DNA from: Tindallia sp. MSAO_Bac2
GTDB taxonomy: Bacteria > Bacillota > Clostridia > Peptostreptococcales > Tindalliaceae
Direction of reading: 5' to 3'
Assembly (NCBI GenBank): GCA_003838145.1
Contig: QYZZ01000047.1
Coordinates: 1 to 64,000, forward strand
DNA length: 64,000 nt
Below, piece by piece: positions 11,699 to 20,758 of this stretch (positions are counted from its first letter, which is position 1; each line of letters opens with the position of its first letter). The notes under the pieces are model-generated. The model worked only from the letters and a program-made list of their open reading frames with translations. It made no database searches and was not told where the DNA came from. A program made the position numbers and the translations under genes.

Positions 11699-13252
11699 AT
11701 GGAAGAAATACTAAGTATGAAAGGAATTACCAAGGTATATCCAAATGGTGTTATGGCTAATAAAAACGTGGATTTTTCTGTCCGTAAAGGTGAAATTCAT
11801 GCCATTATGGGTGAAAATGGTGCCGGAAAATCAACCTTGATGAAAATTTTGTTCGGTATGGAGCAGCCGGAAGAAGGCGAAATCATTTTCAAAGGAGAAA
11901 AAATCAATATATCATCTCCCAGTGCGGCCATTAATTATGGCATCGGAATGGTGCATCAACATTTTATGCTGGTGCCAAGCCTTACAGTTGCAGAAAATCT
12001 GGTAATAGGAATTGAGCCTAAAAAGAATAATGTTTTTTTTGACTATGATCAGGCGATCAAGATGACAGAAGAAGTTTCCAAGAAATACAATCTGTCAATC
12101 AATCCCAAAGCTGTGGTGGATACACTGGCTGTTGGAAAGAAGCAAAAAATTGAGATATTGAAGGCCCTGGTCCGGGGTGCGGAAATTCTGATCCTGGATG
12201 AACCTACTGCCGTTTTAACGCCACAGGAAACAAAGGAATTATTTGAAGAACTGATAAACCTTAAAAACCAGGGTTTTACCATCATTTTTATATCCCACAA
12301 ACTAAAAGAAGTAAAACAAATAACAGATCGCCTCACGATTCTTCGAAACGGAAGAAGTATGGGTGTTCATGAAACCAAAGATACTAGTGAACAGGAGATA
12401 TCAAATCTAATGGTTGGCCGGGATGTTTTGCTAAAGGTAGATAAAGGTGAAGCAAAGGTTGGAAAACCGGTCCTCAAAACGGAAAAACTTACTTACTACA
12501 GTGATGAAGACAAGCCGGTTGTCAATAAGGTTGATTTAGAGATAAAAAAAGGCCAGATATTGGGGATTGCCGGAGTTGAAGGTAATGGCCAGGGCGAACT
12601 GGTGGATTTGTTAACAGGTATGAAAACACCCTATTCCGGAAGTATCTGGATTAATGAAAAAGATACCACGAACCATTCTGTCAAAGCAGTAAGAAATTTA
12701 AAGGTATCTCATATTCCAGAAGACCGTATGATTTATGGGGTTTCCGGTGATGGAAGCATAGAAGAAAATATTATTTCAGATCGTTTCGACAAGAAAAAAT
12801 ACAACACAGGTGTTCTGATGAATGTAAAGAAACTAACTGAATTAGCCAAGAGTTTAATTGAAGATTATAATATCAGATGCGCTTCGGAAAAACAGCAGGT
12901 GAGAATGCTGTCCGGCGGAAACATACAGAAAGTGGTAGTTGCCCGGGAGTTTTCATCCGAGCCGGAGTTAATCATTGCTAACCAGCCAACAAGAGGCGTT
13001 GATGTTGGGTCCACAGAATTTATACGAAAACAATTAGTTAAATTGAGAGATGAAGGAACAGCGGTTCTTCTTGTTTCTGCGGACCTGAATGAAGTTATGG
13101 AGCTGAGCGACAGCCTGATGGTTATGTATGAAGGTGAAATAGTGGCTTACTTTGAAGATGCCACAGAAGTGACGGAAATGGAGCTGGGCATGTACATGCT
13201 TGGGCTAAAAAGAATGTCTGTTGAGGAACTGGGAGGTGTGATGAGTGGGTAG
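11699..13252 (+). CDS. Nucleoside ABC transporter ATP-binding protein (YufO type)
   Basis: Cytoplasmic ATPase with two fused ABC domains, as in the sugar/nucleoside CUT2-like class. The first half has Walker A GENGAGKSTL, an atypical signature LAVGKKQKIEILKAL and Walker B ILILDEPTAVLTP; the second half has a degenerate Walker A (GVEGNGQGEL), the signature MLSGGNIQKVVVARE and NQPTRGVD. The ATG at 11699 follows GGAGGTG by 12 bases and gives 517 residues; earlier in-frame codons overlap the hairpin. It overlaps the next permease gene by eight bases. Confidence 0.93.
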   Translation: MEEILSMKGITKVYPNGVMANKNVDFSVRKGEIHAIMGENGAGKSTLMKILFGMEQPEEGEIIFKGEKINISSPSAAINYGIGMVHQHFMLVPSLTVAENLVIGIEPKKNNVFFDYDQAIKMTEEVSKKYNLSINPKAVVDTLAVGKKQKIEILKALVRGAEILILDEPTAVLTPQETKELFEELINLKNQGFTIIFISHKLKEVKQITDRLTILRNGRSMGVHETKDTSEQEISNLMVGRDVLLKVDKGEAKVGKPVLKTEKLTYYSDEDKPVVNKVDLEIKKGQILGIAGVEGNGQGELVDLLTGMKTPYSGSIWINEKDTTNHSVKAVRNLKVSHIPEDRMIYGVSGDGSIEENIISDRFDKKKYNTGVLMNVKKLTELAKSLIEDYNIRCASEKQQVRMLSGGNIQKVVVAREFSSEPELIIANQPTRGVDVGSTEFIRKQLVKLRDEGTAVLLVSADLNEVMELSDSLMVMYEGEIVAYFEDATEVTEMELGMYMLGLKRMSVEELGGVMSG

Positions 13253-14324
13253 AAGAGTCTTTTTTGAGGCAGCAAGAACTTTAGTTGCTATAGGTGCTGC
13301 GTTTGTTTTGGCCTTAATCATCATATACTCGGTTAGTGATGATCCTGGATTTGCATTGTATCACTTTGTTGTTGCTCCCTTAAGAACAACGCGTTATATA
13401 GGAAATATTTTAGAAATGGCTATTCCTCTCATTTTTACCGGATTGGCAATGTCTATGATGTTTACGGCCAAACAGTTTAACCTGGGAGCCGAAGGAGGCT
13501 TTTTCATCGGTGCCGTAGCGGCTACTGCAGTTGCCATTTCTTTCGATATGCCGCCTGTCGTCCTTCCTTTTTTTGCCATACTAGCCGGCGGATTGGCCGG
13601 AGGCCTTGGAAGTACAGTGCCGGCCGTATTGAAAGCAAAGCTTAACGCCAGTGAGTTGGTTTCCTCCTTGATGCTTAATTTCATTTTATTCTGGTTTGGA
13701 ATATTCCTTATTAATAATTATTTTCGTGATGAAATGGCTGGAGCCATGGCATCCCACCGTCTTAACCCGGACGCCCGACTCATTAGAATTTTGCCGGGAA
13801 CAAGGCTTCATTTTGGAATCATTATTGCCATCCTGTTCGTTGTTCTTGTTTACTTGTTCCTGTTTCGAACACGTTGGGGATATGCCCTTAGAATGACAGG
13901 ACAGAATATTAAATTTGCCGAATACTCAGGAATAAATACCACAGCCGTCATTATTTATTCACAAATCATTGGTGGATTTCTGGCAGGAATAGGCGGAGCC
14001 GTTGAGCTGCTAGGCATGTACAGTCGTTTTACCTGGTTTCAGTCTCCGGGATATGGATGGGATGGAGTTATCGTTGCCATTATGGCCAGGAACAATCCCC
14101 TCTTAATCCCGGTATTTGCTGTTTTTCTTGGCTATCTGAGAATAGGGGCAGATGTAATGGCAAGATTTTCCGATGTTCCCAGTGAAGTAGTGGCAATTAT
14201 CCAGGGAATTATGATTATGCTGGTAACAGCTGAAAGACTGCTTTCCGGATGGCGGCACCGGGTGGTAGTGAAAGAACAAATGAAGCTGGAACAGCTAAAG
14301 AATGGAGGGGTAAACCATGGGTAG
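13245..14324 (+). CDS. Nucleoside ABC transporter permease (YufP type)
   Basis: Membrane subunit of the BMP-type importer, 359 residues with about nine hydrophobic helices. Family features include GLAMSMMFTAKQFNLGAEGGF near residue 65, KLNASELVSSLMLNFI and GFLAGIGGAVELLGM near 250. The GTG at 13245 is inside the end of the ATPase gene and follows GGGAGGTG. It overlaps the second permease by eight bases, which points to tight translational coupling. Confidence 0.92.
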   Translation: MGRRVFFEAARTLVAIGAAFVLALIIIYSVSDDPGFALYHFVVAPLRTTRYIGNILEMAIPLIFTGLAMSMMFTAKQFNLGAEGGFFIGAVAATAVAISFDMPPVVLPFFAILAGGLAGGLGSTVPAVLKAKLNASELVSSLMLNFILFWFGIFLINNYFRDEMAGAMASHRLNPDARLIRILPGTRLHFGIIIAILFVVLVYLFLFRTRWGYALRMTGQNIKFAEYSGINTTAVIIYSQIIGGFLAGIGGAVELLGMYSRFTWFQSPGYGWDGVIVAIMARNNPLLIPVFAVFLGYLRIGADVMARFSDVPSEVVAIIQGIMIMLVTAERLLSGWRHRVVVKEQMKLEQLKNGGVNHG

Positions 14325-15252
14325 TCTATTTAATCTGATTTTTTCAACAACCTTTGGTTATTCAGTATTAAGAGTAACCACGCCCATTCTTTTTGCTACC
14401 ATTGGTGCCATGATTTCTATCAAGGCAGGCGTTGTTAATATCAGTATGGAAGGTACCATGCTGACAGCTGCCTTAACCGCTGTCGTGATAAGTGGATATA
14501 CCGGCAGCGCATTGGCGGGGCTGATAGGAGCTATACTAATTGGAATGCTGTTGGGGCTAATGCTGGCTTACTTTGCCCTGAATCTGAAAACCAATATTAT
14601 TTTGGCTGCCATCGCTATTAACCTAATGGCATCAGGCGGAACCATCTTCGCCTTATTCGTTATATCCGGTGACAGAGGAATCTCTTCATCTATCAACAGC
14701 CAGATGCTTCCCAGGATTATCATACCTGTATTGGACAGTATTCCTGTATTGGGTGGCATTTTTTCCAATCATAATATATTAACCTATGTTTCTTTAATAT
14801 CCGTGTTTTTTGTTTATGTGTTGCTGTATAAAACTCCATTGGGTTTGAGGATTAGGGCTGTTGGGGAGAATCCAAACGCTGCAGAATCTGTTGGTATAAA
14901 CGTGCGAAAAGTACAGTACATTGCCCTCATTATGAGCGGGGCTTTTGCCGGTTTTGGTGGTGCCTATATGTCCATGGGATATGTTTCCAGGTTTTCGACG
15001 GATATGACCGCTGGCCGTGGATTTATCGCATTGGCAGCTGAAGCTCTGGGTATGGGACGGCCCCTGGGAATTCTGCTGGCTTCCCTACTTTTTGGAGCTG
15101 CCGACGCCCTTTCAAACTCTTTGCAGCGTTTCCGAATTCCATCAGAGTTTGTTCAAATGCTGCCATATATTGTGACTATCCTGGGCTTGATTATTTACGC
15201 TGTTAGACAAACCAACGCATCAAAAAGACATAAAGCGGAGGATCGAGTATGA
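14317..15252 (+). CDS. Nucleoside ABC transporter permease (YufQ type)
   Basis: Second membrane subunit of the importer, 311 residues with eight to nine helices. IKAGVVNISMEGTML near residue 32 and RAVGENPNAAESVGINV near 190 are typical of this permease family; GRGFIALAAEALGMGRP is the conserved cytoplasmic coupling region. ATG follows GGAGGGG. Its stop overlaps the next start as ATGA. Confidence 0.92.
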   Translation: MGSLFNLIFSTTFGYSVLRVTTPILFATIGAMISIKAGVVNISMEGTMLTAALTAVVISGYTGSALAGLIGAILIGMLLGLMLAYFALNLKTNIILAAIAINLMASGGTIFALFVISGDRGISSSINSQMLPRIIIPVLDSIPVLGGIFSNHNILTYVSLISVFFVYVLLYKTPLGLRIRAVGENPNAAESVGINVRKVQYIALIMSGAFAGFGGAYMSMGYVSRFSTDMTAGRGFIALAAEALGMGRPLGILLASLLFGAADALSNSLQRFRIPSEFVQMLPYIVTILGLIIYAVRQTNASKRHKAEDRV

Positions 15253-16178
15253 AAAAACCAATTATTATGGACTGCGATCCGGGGCATGATGATGCCCTGG
15301 CCCTTTTACTGGCCTTTGCCAGTGATGAACTAGACGTTAAGGCTGTAACAACCGTAGGTGGTAACCAAACCAGTGAAAAAACCTTAAATAATGCCATGCG
15401 GGTGCTTAGTTACGCCGGTATTACAGATGTTCCGGTAGCACCGGGTGCCAGCCAACCGCTAATAAGAGAGCTTCAAATTGCTCCCGAGGTTCATGGCGAA
15501 AGCGGTCTGGAAGGCCCGGAGCTGCCGGAGCCGACCTTCGAAGCTTATGATAAAAGTGCCATTGAATTAATGGAAGAAGTGATTATGGCCAGTGAAGAAA
15601 AAATAACGCTGGTTCCCACCGGACCCTTAACAAACATTGCCACACTGCTGTTGACGGTTCCGGAAGCGAAAGACCGAATTGAACGAATATCCCTGATGGG
15701 AGGATCCGCCGTAGGTGGCAACTGGACGCCGGCTGCTGAATTTAATATTCTGGTGGATCCGGAAGCGGCAGATGTGGTTTTTCAAAGTGGTATTCCTATT
15801 ACCATGTGTGGACTGGATGTAACGCATCAGGCTCAGATCTACGACGATGAAATTGAATCCATTCGATCCCAGGGTGGTAAAGTGTCCGTGATGGTGGCCG
15901 AACTGCTGGACTTTTTTGCGAAGTTCCACAAGCAATTGGGCTTTGAAGGCAGCCCTCTTCATGACCCCTGCGCCGTGGCCTGGCTCATTAAACCGGAGCT
16001 TTTCACCTCCAGGCACTTGCACGTGGATATCGAAACCAGGGGAGAATTTACCAGCGGTGCCACGGTGGTGGACTATCGGGGCGTTACCGGCAAACATCCC
16101 AACACAGATGTGGTATATGATGTGGATCGGAAAGCCTTTATTCAATTGCTGATGGATAGCTTTAAAAAATATGATTAA
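15249..16178 (+). CDS. Inosine-uridine-type nucleoside hydrolase 1
   Basis: Hydrolyses the N-glycosidic bond of ribonucleosides to free base and ribose. The N-terminal Ca2+-binding motif DCDPGHDDA (about 8-16), GPLTNIA near 126, MGGSAVGGNW, the AEFNILVDPEAA ribose-binding segment near 165 and the HDPCAVAW motif near 240 are all present. 309 residues, normal length. The ATG overlaps the stop of the permease gene. A second divergent copy follows, so the pair probably divides substrates (for example purine versus pyrimidine); I cannot assign which. Confidence 0.92.
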   Translation: MKKPIIMDCDPGHDDALALLLAFASDELDVKAVTTVGGNQTSEKTLNNAMRVLSYAGITDVPVAPGASQPLIRELQIAPEVHGESGLEGPELPEPTFEAYDKSAIELMEEVIMASEEKITLVPTGPLTNIATLLLTVPEAKDRIERISLMGGSAVGGNWTPAAEFNILVDPEAADVVFQSGIPITMCGLDVTHQAQIYDDEIESIRSQGGKVSVMVAELLDFFAKFHKQLGFEGSPLHDPCAVAWLIKPELFTSRHLHVDIETRGEFTSGATVVDYRGVTGKHPNTDVVYDVDRKAFIQLLMDSFKKYD

Positions 16179-16215
16179 AAGAAGACAGGTAACAGCAGAA
16201 GAGGAGGACCACTGA

Positions 16216-17148
16216 ATGAAAATACCCGTTATAATAGACTGTGATCCAGGCACGGATGATACCATTGCACTGATTATGGCGTTAGCTTCAGAAGCATTGG
16301 ACGTAAAGGCAATTACTACTGTAGCCGGTAATCAAACAGCTGAGAAAACCGCCGTGAACGGACTGAAAATAGTTTCTTTCCTGGATAAGCAGTTACCTGT
16401 TGCCAGAGGTGCCGAAAAACCTATCATGAGACCTTTGGTAACGGCTGGTCACGTTCATGGTGAAACCGGCATGGCCCATGTGGTATTGCCAGAGGCTAAA
16501 AATGATTATCTTGAAACCAAAGCCTGGGACTTGTTTTATAAAATGAGCGTGGAAAGTAACGAAAAAATTCATCTGATCACTTTGGGACCACTTAGCAATG
16601 TCGCCATTGCATTGATGAAATATCCACATCTGAAGGATGGCATTTCCCAAATTACCATGATGGGTGGAGCCGTTGGATATGGTAATGACACACAGGCAGC
16701 AGAATATAACATTTATGCTGACCCGGAGGCTGCCAAAATGGTATTTGAATCCGGCATTCCCATTACCATGGTAGGGCTTGACTGCACTCATCAGGCTTGG
16801 ATTACCCAGAATGAAATTGAAAGCATGGGGAAGCCTTCAAAAGAAAACGGTGTTTGGCTGGCTCAGGAATTGATGCGTCACATCCATGAATTTGCCTCCC
16901 GCTTCGGCTTTGAGGGAGCCATCATGCATGATCCTTCGGCAATTGCCGCTGTCATTGATCCCACACTAATTCAAACGGAAGATTATTTCGTAACCGTAGA
17001 AACGAAGGGAGAACACACTTTGGGCAAAACCGTGGTGGATACCCTGCGTGTTACCGGCCATGAACCGAATGCACAGGTGGCCCTGGACATGGATCGGGAA
17101 CGATTTGTGGAACTGGTGAAAGGATTGATTCAACAGTATGAAATATGA
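16216..17148 (+). CDS. Inosine-uridine-type nucleoside hydrolase 2
   Basis: Second nucleoside hydrolase, 310 residues. It has DCDPGTDDT (Thr in place of His compared with copy 1), GPLSNVA, MMGGAVGYGN, AEYNIYADPEAA and HDPSAIA. The active-site differences from copy 1 suggest a different specificity. The ATG follows GAGGAGG. Its last eleven bases overlap the next gene. Confidence 0.92.
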   Translation: MKIPVIIDCDPGTDDTIALIMALASEALDVKAITTVAGNQTAEKTAVNGLKIVSFLDKQLPVARGAEKPIMRPLVTAGHVHGETGMAHVVLPEAKNDYLETKAWDLFYKMSVESNEKIHLITLGPLSNVAIALMKYPHLKDGISQITMMGGAVGYGNDTQAAEYNIYADPEAAKMVFESGIPITMVGLDCTHQAWITQNEIESMGKPSKENGVWLAQELMRHIHEFASRFGFEGAIMHDPSAIAAVIDPTLIQTEDYFVTVETKGEHTLGKTVVDTLRVTGHEPNAQVALDMDRERFVELVKGLIQQYEI

Positions 17149-18436
17149 TGTTATTTTAAAAAATGCCGGTATTCTTGATGAAGCCGGCTTCTTTACACCT
17201 GAAAAGCATGTTTTGATATTTGCCGGAAAAATAATGGAAATAACGGACAAATGGGAGGAAGAATGGGAAGCTGTTGAAATAATTGATGCTTCTGACCTGG
17301 TTATAAGCCCGGGATTTGTCAACCTGCATACCCATTCTCCCATGAATCTTTTGAGAGGCCTGGCAGAAGACGTCAACATCGATGACTGGTTTAACAAAGA
17401 AATATGGCCTTACGAAAGTAAAATGAACGAAGAAAACGCTTATGCCGGCGCGCTGGCTGCTTGCTGTGAAATGCTTCATCATGGAGTGACTGCTTTTGCT
17501 GATCATTATATGTTTGGTGAACAGGTGATTAAAGCTGTTCAGGAGACGGGGATTCGTTGCGACTTTGCACCGACTGTTTTTGGTGTTTCGCCAAATTTTA
17601 ATAAGGATTTAGAATCGGCACTTCAGCTCATTGAAAAGCATCAGAGAACCAACCCTGCATTATCCTTCAGGCTGGGACCTCACGCGCCTTATACATGCCC
17701 ACCGGAAACCCTGAAAAAAATTGTAGATGAAGCTAAAGGACTTGAAGTCGGTCTGCATATACATTTATCAGAGACGGAGCAGCAGTTAAAGGAAAGTCTG
17801 AGTACCTATGGCAAAACACCTTTTCAAATGCTGTCCGAAGCCGGTGGTTTTGAGTTGCCGCTTATTATTGCCCATGGTCTCTGGATAACAGAAAAAGACC
17901 TTCATTTCCTGGAAGACCAAAGTTATATGGCAGTCAGTCCCAAAACCTACCTGAAATTAGCCATGGGCTCCGGGAAGTTATGGCAATACTGGGATCAGCT
18001 GCCCTTGACCTCCGGAACAGACGGAGCCGCCAGTTCCAATTCTCTGGACCCTCTTGAACAAGTCCGATACTTTGGACTAATGGGAAAGCATATTACAGGT
18101 AATGCAGAAAAATTCAACATGAAAAATCTCTGGAAAATCCTGATGCGGGGTCATTCAGCGCTGCCTTTTGAAAGTGGCAAAATGGGACCCGGATATGTAG
18201 CAGATTTAATCTGCTGGAATCTGAACAGTGTGATGGTATCACCTGTTTATGATCCACTGGCAACCATCCTTTATAGTGCAGATCATTCAAACATAGAACA
18301 TGTGATGGTTAACGGAAAGTGGATGAAACGTGATGGCTCTTTGACACTGGACGAAGGAATGGCACAATTGCTGCTTCGAAAAAACGTCAAGGACGTGATG
18401 GCTAAAGGGAAAGGAAAAGCACAACTGACTTTCTAG
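17138..18436 (+). CDS. Amidohydrolase, cytosine/adenosine deaminase-like (ATZ/TRZ family)
   Basis: Metal-dependent hydrolase likely to deaminate a nucleoside or base. Metal site HTHSP near residue 64, HLSETEQQ near 210, AHGLW near 245 and SGTDGAASSNS near 290 are the family's ligands and substrate loop. 432 residues, close to 5'-methylthioadenosine/S-adenosylhomocysteine deaminases, whose substrate range is wide. It has no strong ribosome site and overlaps the hydrolase by eleven bases, so it is probably translationally coupled. In this operon adenosine, a related nucleoside or its base is the natural guess. Confidence 0.85.
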   Translation: MKYDVILKNAGILDEAGFFTPEKHVLIFAGKIMEITDKWEEEWEAVEIIDASDLVISPGFVNLHTHSPMNLLRGLAEDVNIDDWFNKEIWPYESKMNEENAYAGALAACCEMLHHGVTAFADHYMFGEQVIKAVQETGIRCDFAPTVFGVSPNFNKDLESALQLIEKHQRTNPALSFRLGPHAPYTCPPETLKKIVDEAKGLEVGLHIHLSETEQQLKESLSTYGKTPFQMLSEAGGFELPLIIAHGLWITEKDLHFLEDQSYMAVSPKTYLKLAMGSGKLWQYWDQLPLTSGTDGAASSNSLDPLEQVRYFGLMGKHITGNAEKFNMKNLWKILMRGHSALPFESGKMGPGYVADLICWNLNSVMVSPVYDPLATILYSADHSNIEHVMVNGKWMKRDGSLTLDEGMAQLLLRKNVKDVMAKGKGKAQLTF

Positions 18437-18458
18437 TATCCGAAAGGAGGCAGTTTAA

Positions 18459-19859
18459 ATGAAGGCTCGCCAAATGGAAATGAACCTGATGAAAAATGCT
18501 GTTCCAAAGCTTCTGTCAGAGGAAGAACAGACCTGGGATGCCATTCAGCAGGTGGAAGCCATGGAAGACCAGCGTTTAAAAATGTGGTGGTACAGTGAAG
18601 TGCCCGGTTCCGGCGCACCGGAACGATTAATTATTGCAGCCATGCAGGATATGGAAAACCGGGGCCTGAATGTTACGGCAGCCGAAAATTTTATAGATGA
18701 AGGTTTAAAGGCCTGGGAAACGGGAGATATGGAATCCCTTCATCGAATCACCGCCAGGATTTTTCGTGAATTGTTTCAGGCTCCAAGGAATCATGACGAT
18801 CCCTACTGGCAATATGAAGAGTTCACAAGCTGGAAACAGTATGAAAATAGCGTAGAATTCCCGGCAGAAGAGGCAGTAAACGTTAATAAACAGGATTTCG
18901 TAGATAAAGTACACGCCGGCTGGCTGGCCCAAATCATTGCCGGTGCCATTGGAACTGCCATGGAAGGATATACCACGGATCAACTGCTAAAAGCCTTTGG
19001 CGAAGTAAAGAATTATTTGCGTCAACCCAACACCTTCAATGACGACATCACCTATGAGCTTGCATTTCTAAAAGCCTTCTCGGAAAAGGGTTATAAACTT
19101 ACGGCAGCAGACATAGCCGATGAATGGGTGGCTCTTATTCCCTTTGGATGGTCGGCGGAAGACATTGCTCTTCGAAACCTGAAACTGGGAGTTTATCCAC
19201 CGGAAAGCGGTATTCGCAGCAATCCTTTTTATGAATGGATCGGAGCACAGATGCGGGGCGCTATTTGTGGCATGGTAGCTCCTGGAAACCCACAACAAGC
19301 TGCCAGGCTGGCCTGGATGGATGGATCCATCTCGCATCATAATAATGGCATTATCGGGGAAGTATTCAATGCCATGATGGTATCCATGGCTTTTGTGGAG
19401 AAGGATGTACGGGAAATCCTCTTTCGAAGCATAGACCTGATTCCCAAAACCAGTGAATATTATCAGGTAGTAACATTTGCCCTGCAGCAATGTCAGCATC
19501 ATCATCAATGGCTGGAGGCATGGAGACCCTGTGAAGAAAAATATGCCCGATATAATTGGATTCATGCTTATCCCAACGCAGCGGCAGAAATTATTGCCTT
19601 ATGGTATGGGAATGGGAACTTTAATGAAACCATGGAAATTATTGCCCTGGCAGGTCAGGATGTCGATTGTAATGCGGCCCAGATTGCATCAGTGTTGGGA
19701 ATTATCAACGGTCTTGATGGAATTGACAGTAAGTGGAAGGATCCTATCGGAGATGACTTGGATACTTATGTCCGTGGCATGAAGAAAATGACCATTTCCG
19801 GTTTGGCGGAGTGGACGGTTCAGTCCATCCGGCGAGCAAAGGAGGAAAGTACTCAATGA
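18459..19859 (+). CDS. ADP-ribosylglycohydrolase-family protein with N-terminal extension
   Basis: 466-residue member of the ARH/DraG all-alpha, Mg2+-dependent fold. The catalytic part begins near residue 145 with HAGWLAQIIAGAIGTAMEG, has FNDDITYEL where ADP-ribosyl hydrolases have a D-D-T motif, and AGQDVDCNAAQIA as the second metal motif. The first 140 residues are rich in Trp, Glu and Met and I do not recognise them. Metal-binding acids are kept but neighbours differ from known ADP-ribosyl-protein hydrolases. Location between a deaminase and ribokinase suggests cleavage of a small ribosyl compound. ATG follows AAAGGAGG. Confidence 0.8.
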   Translation: MKARQMEMNLMKNAVPKLLSEEEQTWDAIQQVEAMEDQRLKMWWYSEVPGSGAPERLIIAAMQDMENRGLNVTAAENFIDEGLKAWETGDMESLHRITARIFRELFQAPRNHDDPYWQYEEFTSWKQYENSVEFPAEEAVNVNKQDFVDKVHAGWLAQIIAGAIGTAMEGYTTDQLLKAFGEVKNYLRQPNTFNDDITYELAFLKAFSEKGYKLTAADIADEWVALIPFGWSAEDIALRNLKLGVYPPESGIRSNPFYEWIGAQMRGAICGMVAPGNPQQAARLAWMDGSISHHNNGIIGEVFNAMMVSMAFVEKDVREILFRSIDLIPKTSEYYQVVTFALQQCQHHHQWLEAWRPCEEKYARYNWIHAYPNAAAEIIALWYGNGNFNETMEIIALAGQDVDCNAAQIASVLGIINGLDGIDSKWKDPIGDDLDTYVRGMKKMTISGLAEWTVQSIRRAKEESTQ

Positions 19860-20752
19860 AAATAGCGGTTATCGGCAGCATAAACATGGATTTGGTTTTA
19901 CAGGTACAGCGGTTGCCACAAAAAGGGGAAACCTTGCTGGCAGATCATTTTAAAAAGGTGCCAGGGGGTAAAGGGGCCAATCAGGCCGTTGCCGCCGCCA
20001 GACTGGGTGCAGATGTAACCATGCTGGGTGCCTTGGGTACGGATGGATTTGGAGACGAACTGCTGGAAGGTTTAAAAAAGGAAAGAATAAACACGGATGG
20101 AATCCTGCGGACGGAAACCCCCTCTGGAAATGCCGTTATTACCGTTGATGAACAGGGAAACAATACCATTGTCGTATTTTCCGGCGCAAATTTTGATGTA
20201 ACAGAAAGCTGGGTTTATGATAAACTGGAGTTGCTGCAGGAAGCAGAATGGATCATGTTTCAGCTGGAAACACCAATGGAAACCGTTGAGAAAAGCATTC
20301 AACGACTGAAATCCCAGGATAAAAAAATCCTGCTGAATCCTGCACCAGCCAAAGATCTAGCAGATACTCTTTATCCCATGATTGATATTATCACTCCTAA
20401 CGAAACAGAACTGGCTCTTCTTTCCGGGACAGAAGATATTGAAGCTGGCGCCCGGATTTTACTGAAAAAAGGGGTGCGACAGGTAGTGGTTACCTTGGGT
20501 GAAAAGGGTTCACTGGCGATCAATAAAGAACAAATTATTGAAGGAAAACCTTATCAGGTGAAAGCGGTTGATACCACAGCAGCCGGAGACACTTATAATG
20601 CAGCTCTTTTGATAGCACTAATGGAAGATAAAGGCATGAAGGAAAGCCTTGATTTTGCCAACGCGGCAGGAGCGCTGGCCACTACAAGAATCGGCGCTCA
20701 GAGTTCGTTACCCACCAGGAATGAAGTATTGGAACTGATAAAAAAGGACTGA
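19856..20752 (+). CDS. rbsK: Ribokinase
   Basis: PfkB-family kinase phosphorylating ribose to ribose 5-phosphate. Motifs: VIGSINMDLV at the start, GGKGANQAVAAARLG near residue 41, NPAPAKDL near 160 and the catalytic-base motif DTTAAGDTYNAAL near 240. 298 residues from the ATG at 19856, which overlaps the previous stop (ATGA) and follows AAGGAGG. It completes the operon's logic: ribose released by the hydrolases enters the pentose phosphate pathway. Confidence 0.93.
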   Translation: MKIAVIGSINMDLVLQVQRLPQKGETLLADHFKKVPGGKGANQAVAAARLGADVTMLGALGTDGFGDELLEGLKKERINTDGILRTETPSGNAVITVDEQGNNTIVVFSGANFDVTESWVYDKLELLQEAEWIMFQLETPMETVEKSIQRLKSQDKKILLNPAPAKDLADTLYPMIDIITPNETELALLSGTEDIEAGARILLKKGVRQVVVTLGEKGSLAINKEQIIEGKPYQVKAVDTTAAGDTYNAALLIALMEDKGMKESLDFANAAGALATTRIGAQSSLPTRNEVLELIKKD

Positions 20753-20758
20753 GGTAGA

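Noticed and set aside
15627-16265. Long open frame on the minus strand (212 codons) across nucleoside hydrolase 1
   Set aside because: It lies antisense to a well-supported gene, has no ribosome site and no recognisable family; codon composition is a shadow of the plus-strand gene.
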